A stretch of DNA of 64,000 bases from Plasmodiophora brassicae (lineage: Eukaryota > Endomyxa > Phytomyxea > Plasmodiophorida > Plasmodiophoridae), in NCBI GenBank assembly GCA_039704465.1, contig JASFAU010000008.1:434001-498000 (forward strand). The letters are read 5' to 3'. The notes beneath the pieces were generated by a model. The model searched no databases. It had not been told where the DNA came from and worked only from the letters and a program-made list of their open reading frames with translations. Below, piece by piece: positions 55,501 to 64,000 of the stretch; position 1 is the stretch's first letter, and every line of letters begins with the position of its first letter. A program made the position numbers and the translations under genes.

Positions 55501-55755
55501 CGCCAAGGTTCCTACGTGATCATCCATGAATTTTTGATGTTCGAGGGTATACCTTCGTGTTCGGCAACGAACAGGACGAGCATCTGCTTTGAAGTGTAGT
55601 TTCAGTGGACTTACTTTCGCAGGTGGATCACGGCCAAGCTTCGTTCGCCATATGTCTTTGTGTCGATTGACAGTTGTGCGTAGACGCGGGACTTGATCGT
55701 TAGGGAAACCGGAGTCAGTTGCACGTTGTATCATCCGGTCTATTGCCCTGTCCAC
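52582..55755 (-). CDS. pol: Element B pol: RT, RNase H, integrase, chromodomain
   Basis: 1057-residue frame. RT: WPMPHIDIIL, FDAFKGYWQFPL and catalytic LLWIDDILG (WIDD in place of YxDD), with the active Asp pair kept. RNase H: LFPDASDRFWSVFLSQ, EKEAYAIIEGC and FTDHRNLVFIL. Then IEHIAGEDNVWADLATRW. Integrase: a zinc-binding region (HMGLSGHQLAA and CLHCLRNK, giving HHCC), the catalytic core (HYDFLFLS, VSDRGTHFKN, a Glu in ANGTVEVVNKRLLF; D,D-35-E pattern), GPAQIIDTINDWVYRVRD and the C-terminal chromodomain (VEDIRVNSTSG, ELLINWIGSEATDNSWEP). No ATG is needed, as it should be made by frameshift or processing from gag. The 10 bp between stop and LTR are the polypurine region. Confidence 0.93.
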   Translation of the reverse strand: MDRAIDRMIQRATDSGFPNDQVPRLRTTVNRHKDIWRTKLGRDPPAKVSPLKLHFKADARPVRCRTRRYTLEHQKFMDDHVGTLAENDFVYRNPHSRYASPCLVVDKKDTEVRGHRLTVDINEAVNKQTERIAWPMPHIDIILTYLRSATIFMLFDAFKGYWQFPLHPDSQEACSFMTHIATFTPRRIIQGIADCVFAFQAGMQQVLGKLLYICALLWIDDILGYVSGFGAYMDTLESLLNAFDEFGVKLNPDRCQLYLTSVTWCGRVISADGVSFDRSYLNALHDLSTPITAADLQQFLSGLNWVRSVIPQFARAHVHPLQDLLLSASRSVSSLKKSHLRRVRLADIGWTTDHLTSFNSLKHRLSEAMTLAHPKDEWIMCLFPDASDRFWSVFLSQIPPEDIDLPYGEQHHEPLSFISGTFRGSQLKWATIEKEAYAIIEGCYRLRHFISMSKLALRIFTDHRNLVFILNPASVARISRTTGDRLERWRLQIIDLDFHIEHIAGEDNVWADLATRWGVALQPLSSFSPPSFRSIRHMAINLDFDDYKMTDEFIWPSVDEISNAQTDYIRQHDLSAVSDILQLEGDMSLHLSPESGWRTPDNQLWVPSHALQLRIAVISHMGLSGHQLAASTISSIAQLFWWPDLDSFVRAFVDKCLHCLRNKDSMIPRPYGTAMHADKPNKVIHYDFLFLSKPRPGDSHQLRYVLVLKDDATAFVELIPCQFADHSVVAESLLDWFKRFGIVFQHVSDRGTHFKNAVIAELNSRLHCNHHFTTAYTPWANGTVEVVNKRLLFLLKSLLSELNLPFQDWPYVLPLINMTVNHTVRSSVGYAPVTMFTGLPPSTPISIIFNKRIDAVIDVPLTPDRLKEMTTELTDSLEDMHKEVARTRTHLRDLKQRARRRRRNVREINFTTGDYVLVANHGKHSKSEYNWTGPAQIIDTINDWVYRVRDLLTDHISDVHAQRLMFYADAHLNVTSSLKHNIALTGVAYQVNAVEDIRVNSTSGDTELLINWIGSEATDNSWEPYSVMAADVPDIVRAFLERQAEGDPLCSRLLADF

Positions 55756-56011
55756 GTCTGTATCGGAGTGTTCTCCGATTTCGACATCATAGTCGTCACC
55801 CGGATCATTGTGTCCAATTGGGGCTCATGATCGCGAGTTGTTCCACTTACCTCCGGGTGTCTTACCGCTCTCATCGTGATCCCTTGACCACCTGGGGCGT
55901 GACGTTCCGGGGTCGGATCCGCTTCGATGATGATAGGACCATTTGCCTCGATTAACATCTCCTTCAGTTGTGTAGCTGGATTGATACCCAACGCGTCCAG
56001 TTCCGGGGCTC
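55756..56011 (-). other. Element B gag/pol junction
   Basis: A third minus-strand frame (55740-55991) reads ELDALGINPATQLKEML-like residues typical of the region after the protease, bridging gag-protease and pol. So the junction involves one or two frame changes; a programmed frameshift is likely, or an indel in this copy. Confidence 0.5.
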
Positions 56012-57472
56012 CTAAAGGACAATGTCATCAGATAGGTCTTCGCGACATACGTTGATTTCCCGCCCGCGTAGATGTGCAGGTTTGCCATGCGAAGGTGGGA
56101 CAATGGTGATGTCCACGATCGCTGTGGCGACAATTGTTGTCGTAGCCCCGATCGTTGCAAGTTTCGCCTCCGTTGGATGGTCGAACACTTTGACTGGGAC
56201 ATGCTGGATGGCTTGAATCCGTAGCAGTTGCGATTGCGAAATGACGGTCTTCGTCGCACCACTATCGGCTTCGAATGGAAGGTCGAGCGAGTTCTGGAAG
56301 CGAAGTCTCATAGGGGACGGTGTTGACGGCGACGGCGGGCCCATGCGCTTTGCCGTGTCTGCGTTGCCCTTACTCTCCTCCTTCTCTTTGCGCTCTTTCT
56401 GGAACTTTTCAATGGCAGCTTTGCGTTCTCCTTGAGTTGCCTTCGGGCACACTTGGACCCAGTGCTGCTCCTTGCAGATTAGGCAACCTGCCTTTGGAGG
56501 ATCCTTACCTTCGAAACGTTTTCGGATGTGCTCGGGGATGTCCCTCGATTCGTCTTTCGTTTGCGATGTGGACGATTGAGCTGTCTTCAGTCCGATCGGA
56601 TTTGTCGGATGCTTGCCGCCATTCCTATTCGGAGCAACAACGTCCTTACCTTTCTTACCTGCAGGTGGGGACATGGTCTGCGCTGGAGACTTCTTCTTCT
56701 CAGCTTGCAGCCGGAAGTGTTTGTCCTGCTCTTTGGCAAGACGGTCGACGAGGTCGAAGAATTTGAGCTCGTCCTTCTCAGCGTCCCTGCACCCTCCGAA
56801 CTCGATCGCGCGTTCGACTAGAACCGCAAGGTCAGTGGGACGGATACCTCCGCGTAATACCTTGATCTTGCGCTTGGTTCCTTTCGTTCCTTTGGCGTAT
56901 GTGTCTTGTAGCCCATAGTCGTCGATTAGCTCATCGAACTTGGCGAAGAAAGACGTGACACGTTCCTCAATACTCTTGATTGACAGGTTCATGACCACTG
57001 TCTTCGTGAGAAGCGCCTTGATGTCTGTCGAACTCTCGACATCAGCCTCCCTGCGTTGGACTGACCTCAAGTAGCTCATGATGTCGCCATCCGTGATCGT
57101 GCTGGCGGGTTGACGTAGGCGATATTTCGACATCCCTCTGAGGACGTCCTCGGTAATGCATGACTTCACCGTTGGCGGATGAATATCCTCCTTGTAGATC
57201 AGTCGGCGCTCGTTAACGATCTCGACGTGTTTCCTATATTTCTTGAGGAAATCGTTAATTCCGTCCTTGGCCGTAAGGCTCAGGGTACGTAGGATGGGCG
57301 GTTTCAAAGGCATAAAGATCGGGCTCTTACCGTGCAGGTTTGTTGACTGAAGCCCTCGATCGATTTCGTCATCTGTCGACGATTCATGCTCCTTGGCCTC
57401 GGCGTCGGAGTTGGTCCTGGCGTCGTCCTCCATCTGTAGACGAACGGGCGCTCTGCGGCCACCTCCTGCCAT
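56012..57472 (-). CDS. gag: Element B gag and protease
   Basis: 486 aa from ATG 57472, 44 bp inside the 5' LTR boundary. The N-terminal half is helical capsid-like (DGINDFLKKYRKHVEIVNERR, VTSFFAKFDELIDDYGL, AVLVERAIEFGG). A basic linker follows, then a zinc knuckle (CLICKEQHWVQVC; CX2CX3HX4C spacing, one residue shorter than the usual CX2CX4HX4C) and a pepsin-like protease with DSGATKTVI. It supplies virus-like particle structure and polyprotein processing for element B. Confidence 0.9.
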   Translation of the reverse strand: MAGGGRRAPVRLQMEDDARTNSDAEAKEHESSTDDEIDRGLQSTNLHGKSPIFMPLKPPILRTLSLTAKDGINDFLKKYRKHVEIVNERRLIYKEDIHPPTVKSCITEDVLRGMSKYRLRQPASTITDGDIMSYLRSVQRREADVESSTDIKALLTKTVVMNLSIKSIEERVTSFFAKFDELIDDYGLQDTYAKGTKGTKRKIKVLRGGIRPTDLAVLVERAIEFGGCRDAEKDELKFFDLVDRLAKEQDKHFRLQAEKKKSPAQTMSPPAGKKGKDVVAPNRNGGKHPTNPIGLKTAQSSTSQTKDESRDIPEHIRKRFEGKDPPKAGCLICKEQHWVQVCPKATQGERKAAIEKFQKERKEKEESKGNADTAKRMGPPSPSTPSPMRLRFQNSLDLPFEADSGATKTVISQSQLLRIQAIQHVPVKVFDHPTEAKLATIGATTTIVATAIVDITIVPPSHGKPAHLRGREINVCREDLSDDIVL

Positions 57473-57515
57473 TAAGTGAGTTCGTTTGCTTGGGGCTCTT
57501 TGCGCAAGAAGCTTC

Positions 57516-57712
57516 TGTGCTAACGCCGCCGCTGCCCACTACGGGGGCGGTCGGTCGCAAGAGTCGGCGCCTGGTGATATAACGAACTGATGTATTTGGA
57601 CAGGATCGTCACAGCAAGGGCCGCTGCGGGGTCGAGTACGGTCATGATCATGTGACCGGGTGGCAGCAGCATCTGAGCAGCATCATCTGAGTACTGGTAC
57701 TCTGGATGAACA
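57516..57712 (-). repeat. Element B 5' LTR
   Basis: Promoter-side copy for the minus-strand element, identical by eye to 52376-52572. Followed by target duplication CTATC at 57713-57717. Confidence 0.95.
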
Positions 57713-60487
57713 CTATCAGTTATTTGATATAGGCCCCGCCACTTCATAAAGAGCTTCTTGCCCGGAACCTTACCCGGTTCAGGCAATCCGATGAGTACAT
57801 AGTCACCGATCTGAAAGTTCGGTGCAGTTGCTCGTCGGTACGCGTCGCTCCTCTTCCTGTGTACGGCTCGGATTTTCTTCGATTGCTGCACTGCTCCCTT
57901 GTGCATTTCATTCAGCGACGTCTGCAATTGCATGACTAGCTCCTGAATATGCTCCTTTGAGAGTGTAGCTTCCCCATACTTCTCATCCCCTGGCCTCTTG
58001 AACACTTGCTTCAGCGGGTTGTCTGGTGGACGTCCCATCATCACTGTCACTGGCGCATTCCCGTTGGTACGCGCCTGCGACCTGTGATTGATCGTGTGTT
58101 CAATGTTGTGGTTCAACCATGGCCAATCGTATTTGTCCCACTGCAATTCAGACAGAAGTGCTCTGACTAGTTGCAAGTAGTTCCTGTTGATCACCTCAAT
58201 TGATCCATTACTGTAATGCCCATAGGCAACAGTCGGGTGATGAGCAAATCCACATCGACGCGCCAGTTCCTTCACAACGTTTGCCAGAAAGCAAGACGCC
58301 ATGTCTACACCATCAACTCAAACGTTCCGAAGATAGCCCTCCATTCGAGCAGTGCCTCTACAGTGGTTTCCGCATTGGGTGTATGGTCAGGAGTAATCTT
58401 GACCATGCCAGACAGATCATCCCTGATTATCAGGTTCCATTGCAGATCATGTCTTCCGCCCTTCTGAGCCGCCATCATGTATAGCCAATCCAAGTGAATC
58501 ACCTGATTCGGCCTAACACCATGAACAGCTGTTCCCAATGGCCTGGGAATCCTAACCCCGCCCCTTGTCGGTAGACAGTTCAAACACGCGTTGCAGAACG
58601 TCCTCATGTCCTCATCGCAGTGTGCCCAATGGCAGAACTCCCCCAACTTCCTCAACGAGGCCTTCAGTCCTAGATGCCCACTGTTTCCGCCCGCATGAGC
58701 AATAGCGCATAGCTGCAGCTTCAGCTCGTTGCATTCGTCTGGTATGATCACCTGTCCCTTCCCTGTGACGAAGAGATCATCACCATTCTTCGGTCGTTTC
58801 GTTCCTCTGAGCCATTTTCTCTGAGCCTTACGGATTTCGTCCACGGTCGGCCATTGGAATTCCTTCCTTTGTAACGGCCGTACCCGATATCCGTCCTCAA
58901 TTTGAAGCGTTATCCTCCTGATCGTGCGTACCTCTAGGTGCTGGTCATCAGGCCCACCGTCCGGTGCACCCCACCGCGTCATAAGATCCGACCACACATT
59001 GTCCTCCCCCGCAATGTGTTCAATGACGTAGTTGACCCTCTGTATGTCCAGTGCCCATCGTTGCAGTTTCTGCGCCGTTGGCTTTGACACGTCCGTTGGT
59101 GAGAATATCCTCACGAGATTCCTATGATCGGTAAACAAACGAAACTGCTCGTTGGTTGTAACGAGATAGTCCAGTTTGTCAATCCCATCCTTGATCGCGA
59201 ACCCTTCCTTCTCCACCGTGGACCAGTTCCGCTCTGGGCCCGCGAACTTGTGTCCGACGAAACCCAGCGGTTCATGTCGCTGCCCATGCACTGGTTTACC
59301 CAAGTCCTCAGGCAGGCGGAATCTGTGTGACTACCGCCGCGCTGTTAACCTCATTTGCATCTGAGAATAGGCATTGGATCCGGTCCTTTCGCGGGTACGC
59401 TAGTTGGACCGTGTCCGCCACTGCCATCTTCAGTTTCTCGAATGCCAGCGCATGTTCGGGTGACCATCCATATTTGCACAATCGCACCCTCCTGGCAATG
59501 GCTTTCGTCCTGCCAGGTTGGTCCTTCATTGCATCCTCGTATATCCTCTGTAACAGGTGTACCTTCCTGTTGTACTCAGGGATGGACCTACTCATCCACT
59601 GAGTTGCCATAAGGAATTGTTGCAAGTCCCTTGCCGTTCTCGGCTGTGGTATCGCCATTAAAGCCTCAATCCTAGCAGGATCGTGCCTTACCCCTTCTGG
59701 CGTGAATATCCTTCCACAGAACCGAACCTCTGTTGTGAAGAGCTCACACTTCTCCACGTTGAACTTGATGCTGTGCCGTTCGGCTAGCATCAGAGTCCGT
59801 TCCAACGTTCGGAACCAATCATCCTCCCTTTGGGCATGCCCCATTAGATCATCGATCCATATGATTAGTTTGTGGAACATAAGTTCCCCGAACACCTCAA
59901 ACATCCTCCCTTGATACTGAGGGGCGGAGTTCATTCCCCCCTGCATCGACCTCGTTGGCTTATACACCCCCTTATCTGTCATGAAGGAGAAGATCTCCTG
60001 ACACGCTTCATCCAGCGGCATCATCCAGAAGCCTTTGAACGCGTCTAGCTTAAACCAGAACCTCGAGCCTGCCAGGTTCCTCAGTATCGCCTCCTGATGT
60101 GGCATAGGCCACGCCACGGCGACACATTTGGCATTAACAGCTCTGAGATCAACACAGAACCGCTTTCCGCCCCCTGGCTTCGTCACCACCACCACCGGTG
60201 AAGCCCACTTCGCGTTGTAGTTTTCAACGACTAGGCCATACTTCTTCAATTGGGCGACGAATTCCTCCATGAAAGCACTGTCCTCCATACTGTACTTTCT
60301 GGCTCGGCACCACCTGCGGTTCCGCATCCGGTTTCAGCTCCGTGACAAATGGTGTAACCCTGGCTGGACCATCAGGTCCAATGCTCATACGCCAAACGTC
60401 CCTATATCTTCTGACGAGTTTCCGAAGCGATTTCCCCATCGCTTGCGGTAGGCCATTCCTCAATGCGCGCTCGACCATCCCGTCCAT
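57713..60487 (-). pseudogene. Element A pol, 5' part: RT, RNase H, integrase (frameshifted)
   Basis: Spread over several frames. 60487-60224 is the RT N-terminus; 60327-59308 carries RT with WASPVVVVTKPGGGKRFCVDL, FKLDAFKGFWMMPL and LIIWIDDLMG, plus the start of RNase H. 59303-58305 has ERNWSTVEKEGFAI, FTDHRNLVRIF, the HHCC zinc region and IHLDWLYM. 58302-57713 has the integrase core end (NGSIEVINRNYLQLV) and NFQIGDYVLIGLPE. Shifts lie near 60300, 59305 and 58303. The frame then runs into the element B LTR, and the remainder of pol is at 51992-52375. Residues around each break align with element B pol if one base is gained or lost. Confidence 0.88.
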
Positions 60488-62048
60488 CTCCTTTCCAGGG
60501 AGTCTGTGGAATCGGTTCCGATCCTCACATCCTCTGTTTCCTCTTCCTCCCCTTCCCAGAGAGGTGGCATCTCGTTTGCCATATTGTGCACTTCATCCAT
60601 GACGTCATTCCCCTTCTTCGGCGTGCTCTTAATGAGTACGTCCAGGGCCTTCTTTGGGTGGATACCCAAGTCGTCCAACAGCCTCTCCCCTAGGATTATT
60701 TCCTTTTCAGGAATGTCCCATACAAGGCATCGGCGCCGGCGAGTGATCAGTTCGCCTGCCGTCGTCGTCAGTCCCAGATCCAGTATCATCACATGGTAGG
60801 CTGTGTGCTTCGTTTCTCGGTCTACCAGACAGAACGTTTCCGGCTTCTGGAGGTTCTCCATTGTTAACAATGGGTCCCGCTCCATTAGCTCGCGCGCTAT
60901 GGTCAATGGCATCAGAACGTCAACCGATGTCGCTCCACTGTCCAGAACCCCAACGTAGTCTTCCTCATGTCCGTTTACACGAACGACTACTTGGTCCCCT
61001 GTCCTCTGCGCCCCCTCCGACACTCTTCCTACCACTGGAAGCCATGGGTACTCTGACAAGTCGTCATCTTTATCAGATTTGGCCTTACGGGGTCCATCCC
61101 TTCCCGTTGGCCCCTTGCGGCGATCCTTCAGCAGGTCTGCGACCTGCTTCTTGGTAGGCTTCTTCGGGCAACGAAACGCTGGATGTCCAACCTCGTCACA
61201 GTTGAAACATCGCAGGTCCTTCCGGTGTCGTTTCGTGTCCCGGCCTCCATCGCCTCCTTCATCCGTCTGCGCCCCTCGCTTCTTTGGGGTGGGTTTGACC
61301 TTTCCTTCCCTTGCCATCCTCACGTCCCGGCTCCATGTACAACATCGTCTCCTCATACGATGCAGCCCGTTCCTTCAGCACCCGATAGAATTCCAAAGGG
61401 TCCTTCTGGAGATCGGTCTGGCGCTTCATGACGAGGGTCCGCATGAGCGCTTGTAAACCGGATGGGCGCACAGCACCCAGTAGGTACTTGACCAGGTTCT
61501 TCCGTCCCTCGCGGGACGTGAAGAGGTCCTGCCACCCGTTGCGCGCGACCAATTCCTCGTACTGCTGCACGAGGTTCACGACCCTTGCCGCTGGTGTGGT
61601 GATGGTCAGCTTCATCGCCAGCTTCCGCATCTCCCGGTCGATGTTCGCGTCCGTCGAGCGATCCTGCTCCAGATGCCTCTTCATCCAGTCCATCAGGTCG
61701 CTCTCCGTCACCCCCTCGGCGTCCTTGCCGAGTTCCCACTTGCAGATCGCCCTGAGCAGACCGGGGTCGATCATACTCCTCACTGACCGCGGGATCTGGC
61801 CCTTGGCGTCGGATCGTCCCGGAAGTGATTCCGATACGTCTTCAGCTCGGCCATGAACGTCGTGACGGCCTTGCGGTCCATGCTTTTCAAGGTCGGCGCC
61901 TTGTTCATCTGCAGGACGATCGTTGAGCCTTGCACGCTCTGTCCTTGTTGTCGATCATCGACGTCATCTTCCAGCAGCATCTCCTGCGCGGTGGCCACCA
62001 TCGCGTCCTTCTTTGAAACCTTCCCCGAAAGGATGTTCAAGAGATCTC
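60460..62048 (-). pseudogene. Element A gag and protease (frameshifted)
   Basis: Three frames in order. 62048 to about 61780 is the capsid N-terminus (LNILSGKVSKKDAMVATAQ, VTTFMAELKTYRNHF). 61783-61259 is capsid (LLRAICKWELGKDAEGV, LVQQYEELVARNGWQDLF, ALMRTLVMKRQTDLQ). 61356-60460 has a basic linker, CCHC knuckle CFNCDEVGHPAFRC and protease YVGVLDSGATSVDVL. Breaks near 61790 and 61300 look like single-base shifts. Same domain order as element B but clearly a different lineage, since the sequences are divergent. Confidence 0.85.
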
Positions 62049-62224
62049 TGTGACGTCCCAACGGTGATGGTATATCAGCCGTGTAGTATAATCGTCTGTG
62101 TCCCCGACCTGCAGCTCCCACGGACGCCGTGCGGACTCCGTGCGCACTCCGTGCATGTCCGTCATTCTTAGGGCGGCCTAGCCGGATCACAGCTATTCTT
62201 GTCTTATAGCTTGGAGCCGGCACA
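62049..62224 (-). repeat. Element A 5' LTR
   Basis: 176-bp promoter-side copy, identical by eye to 51618-51793; followed by target duplication CTAT. Confidence 0.93.
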
Positions 62225-62710
62225 CTATGTCGTGACCATTCCGTCCAAATTCCCGTGCCAGGCCGCCCAGCTGTCTCAACTGCTGCAGTCCGTACGTTGA
62301 AGCAAACATGTCGCTCCCTGATAACCATTTCAAGCATTTCGACCAGGGGTCTGATTCCTGGTACAGCGGTCAAGTTACAACCTGGTCGAAATGCTTGAAA
62401 TGGTTATCAGGGAGCGACATGTTTGCTTCAACGGACTGCAGCAGTTGAGACATGTACAGCTGGGCGGCCTGGCACGGGAATTTGGACGGAATGGTCACGC
62501 CATAGCAGCGCCAGCTCACGGTTATAGGAAGTCAGGTTGCGTCGTACGAATAATTGCTGTAGGTCGTCAGGAATGTCGGCAACGGTTCGCAGTACCCCTG
62601 GTCGAAATGCTTGAAATGGTTGTCAAGGAGCGACATCCCTTTTATCATGTTTGCTTCAACGGACTGCAGCAGTTGAGACAGCTGGGCGGCCTGGCACGGG
62701 ATGTTGCCCT
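62225..62710. repeat. Three copies of a ~120-200 bp repeat, one an empty site for element A
   Basis: Copy 1 (62225-62345) is the right half of the unit interrupted by element A; its left half is 51538-51617. Copy 2 (about 62375-62590) is inverted and uninterrupted: its complement runs through both flanks of element A with a single CTAT at 62502-62505. Copy 3 (62597-62710) is parallel to copy 2 and diverges after ~110 bp. Shared core: CTGGTCGAAATGCTTGAAAT and TTTGCTTCAACGGACTGCAG. No encoded domain recognised. Confidence 0.85.
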
Positions 62711-64000
62711 GGAGTTCAGTTCGAACGCCGGCGTTGTACGCAGGTTTCGCAGGGGCGTACGTACAATGGGGCCAGCAGTACCAGCGAGGCCGCAATGGTA
62801 ATACCGATCATGGACATCGGCCAACGCTATGCGCATGTTATCCAGCTTCGACAGTCTGATCTGCCGGCATCATCGCATGACCGGCATCTCCGTATACCGG
62901 ACTGGTTCAGACCCCATCATCTCCGTATACTGGACTGGACAGACCCCTTTTTGGACCCATGGCAGGTTCTTCCCGCTGCTCCACTGGCCGCGTACGCGGC
63001 CCGCGCCGTCATAACCATGGACTGAGGCGTTCACTATCTGTCCATGCTGTACAGGTCAGCTGTGGATGCTGCTGTTGCCCCCCCCCCCCCCTGAGCCAAT
63101 CCATTAACGAAAATCGAGCTGAGATTAAGAGATGATATCCATTCGGCACAAGTGCAATATGCATTTCTATAATAAACGCTTAATTGTTAGGTTAAATGCA
63201 TCAGGACACTGTTGCGACCTTGAGTTCGCAGTCCGTGGCGGAGTTCGTAGCTGACTGACCTATCTGGCTTTGCGGACATTCCGGACATTCTCACGGTGTT
63301 GCCGTGGCAGTTCACGGACTACTAAATTCATTCTGTTATTGTCCTGCCATTGTCCACGTGTCCCTGTTTCAATTTGCATGGTGCATATGTGACGAATGGA
63401 TATCATTTCTTAATTTTCTATACCATATGATTGTGACGAATGAACATATTTTCGGAATATCGATGGCGACGCCCCTCGCCACCTAAAAACTGGATCCCCT
63501 CGCCCCCTGTAATTACCCTGTTCCTGCCGTTAGAGCACGACTTGAACATACGTCACTCTGCTGCCGCACGAACCGGACGAGTTACACACGCATTCCCGCA
63601 GTCTAGACTGACTGTACCTCACATCCGCGAATGGAAAGTCACGCTCGCATTCTAATAGGTTCATGTGGGCTGGTGTGTCAGCAATACCAAGGTGCGGGAA
63701 TACAGTTGGATTGTCATCCCGGACGACGATACATGGTTGTTGTCGTGCCAGTCCCCCGGCCTCCCATGTGTGCCTTTGTATCATATGTACAGCATAGCAG
63801 CACCTATGATGTTGTTCACGGTCATCACCCCCTGTCATGGCACGGCCGCCGAGACCGCCGATCACTTGCCGGACATGCGCAGTTCCCGTCAGACCAGTCG
63901 TGTGCTTCCAAGAATAGACCGCGGACTTCCGGAGCCCGTCGCGGACTCCGGAGACACAGTGGAGGGCGTGAGGCCAGACGGCCCGAAATAAAGAAGACTG
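62711..64000. other. About 1.3 kb without a supportable gene
   Basis: No convincing ORF. Contains a run of about 14 C at 63078-63091, an AT-rich patch (63095-63440), and AATAAA near 63170 and at 63988. A duplicated phrase (CATCTCCGTATAC, 62887 and 62928) suggests small tandem duplications. Confidence 0.4.

Larger units (their letters stand above)
52376..57712 (-). mobile_element. Element B: intact Ty3/Gypsy chromodomain retrotransposon nested in element A
   Basis: Identical 197-bp LTRs (52376-52572, 57516-57712), starting TGTGCTAACG and ending GATGAACA on the plus strand, flanked by the 5-bp duplication CTATC (52371-52375 and 57713-57717). Two long ORFs on the minus strand: gag-protease (57472-56012) and pol (55755-52582), with a frame change between. 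A short purine tract (ACGGGGAG) abuts the 3' LTR. LTR identity and open frames indicate a recent insertion, possibly still autonomous. Confidence 0.95.
51618..62224 (-). mobile_element. Element A: Ty3/Gypsy chromodomain retrotransposon, interrupted by element B
   Basis: Bounded by identical 176-bp LTRs (51618-51793, 62049-62224) that begin TG and end CA, flanked by the 4-bp duplication CTAT (51614-51617 and 62225-62228). Orientation is minus: gag near 62 kb, pol toward 52 kb. A polypurine tract (GAAGGAGGGGAA on the minus strand) abuts the 3' LTR at 51794. Without B (5337 bp plus its 5-bp duplication) the element is about 5.27 kb. Order gag, CCHC, protease, RT, RNase H, integrase, chromodomain is that of chromoviruses. 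Reading frames are broken at about six places, so this copy looks non-autonomous unless the breaks are sequence errors. Confidence 0.93.

Noticed and set aside
57520..57712. C-terminal extension of element A integrase (residues after QITDS)
   Set aside because: These residues are encoded by the element B LTR, so they are read-through, not part of the integrase.

Overview
This window reads as nuclear DNA of a small-genome, GC-rich eukaryotic microbe. Genes lie close together on both strands. They are split by very short GT-AG introns, mostly 45-75 bp and often with a CTAAC/CTGAC-like branch site, and only a few have none. ER-retention and peroxisomal targeting signals, a mitoribosomal protein, chromodomain LTR retrotransposons and a FAR-acyltransferase fusion all fit a protist. 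A phytomyxid such as Plasmodiophora is my guess from compactness, GC and intron size; the window alone does not prove it. Exon models were built by hand from splice motifs, reading phase and family conservation.

Layout. 0-10 kb: LSM12; a one-ORF fusion of a UbiA prenyltransferase with an FAD monooxygenase; an EboF-like phosphodiesterase; a TPR-like helical protein; a GT8 glycosyltransferase; a PI-PLC X-domain protein. 10-19 kb: a secreted/membrane protein, a poorly coding 1.6 kb stretch, an EF-hand protein, a KefB-type cation/H+ antiporter with RCK domain, and two convergent Img2/mL49 genes. 19.5-20.3 kb: a segment bounded by inverted repeats. 21-27 kb: a coiled-coil protein, an ER-anchored FKBP (KTEL), a small membrane protein, glucosidase II beta (RDEL), a fasciclin protein and a DUF6629-like protein. 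28.7-30.5 kb: three palindromes in gene-poor DNA. 31-39 kb: a thymidine kinase-like gene without a visible P-loop, a SAP-domain gene, a large protein with SPRR motifs, a secreted sensor-like gene and a Golgi-type glycosyltransferase. 39.6-43.6 kb: an 11-exon fatty acyl-CoA reductase/DHAP acyltransferase fusion ending in AKL. 46-51 kb: an AIG1-like membrane protein, a CBS-C2 fusion and a lectin-domain receptor-like protein.

51.6-62.2 kb is a nested pair of Ty3/Gypsy chromodomain retrotransposons on the minus strand. Element B (52376-57712, intact ORFs, 197-bp LTRs, TSD CTATC) sits inside the 3' part of pol of element A (51618-62224, 176-bp LTRs, TSD CTAT, several frameshifts). An inverted paralog of A's target without the insertion lies just outside at about 62385-62590.

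Working together: FKBP and glucosidase II beta serve ER folding. The FAR-DHAPAT fusion would supply fatty alcohol and acyl-DHAP for ether lipids in the peroxisome. The UbiA-monooxygenase fusion beside an EboF-like hydrolase is the best candidate for an undescribed pathway.
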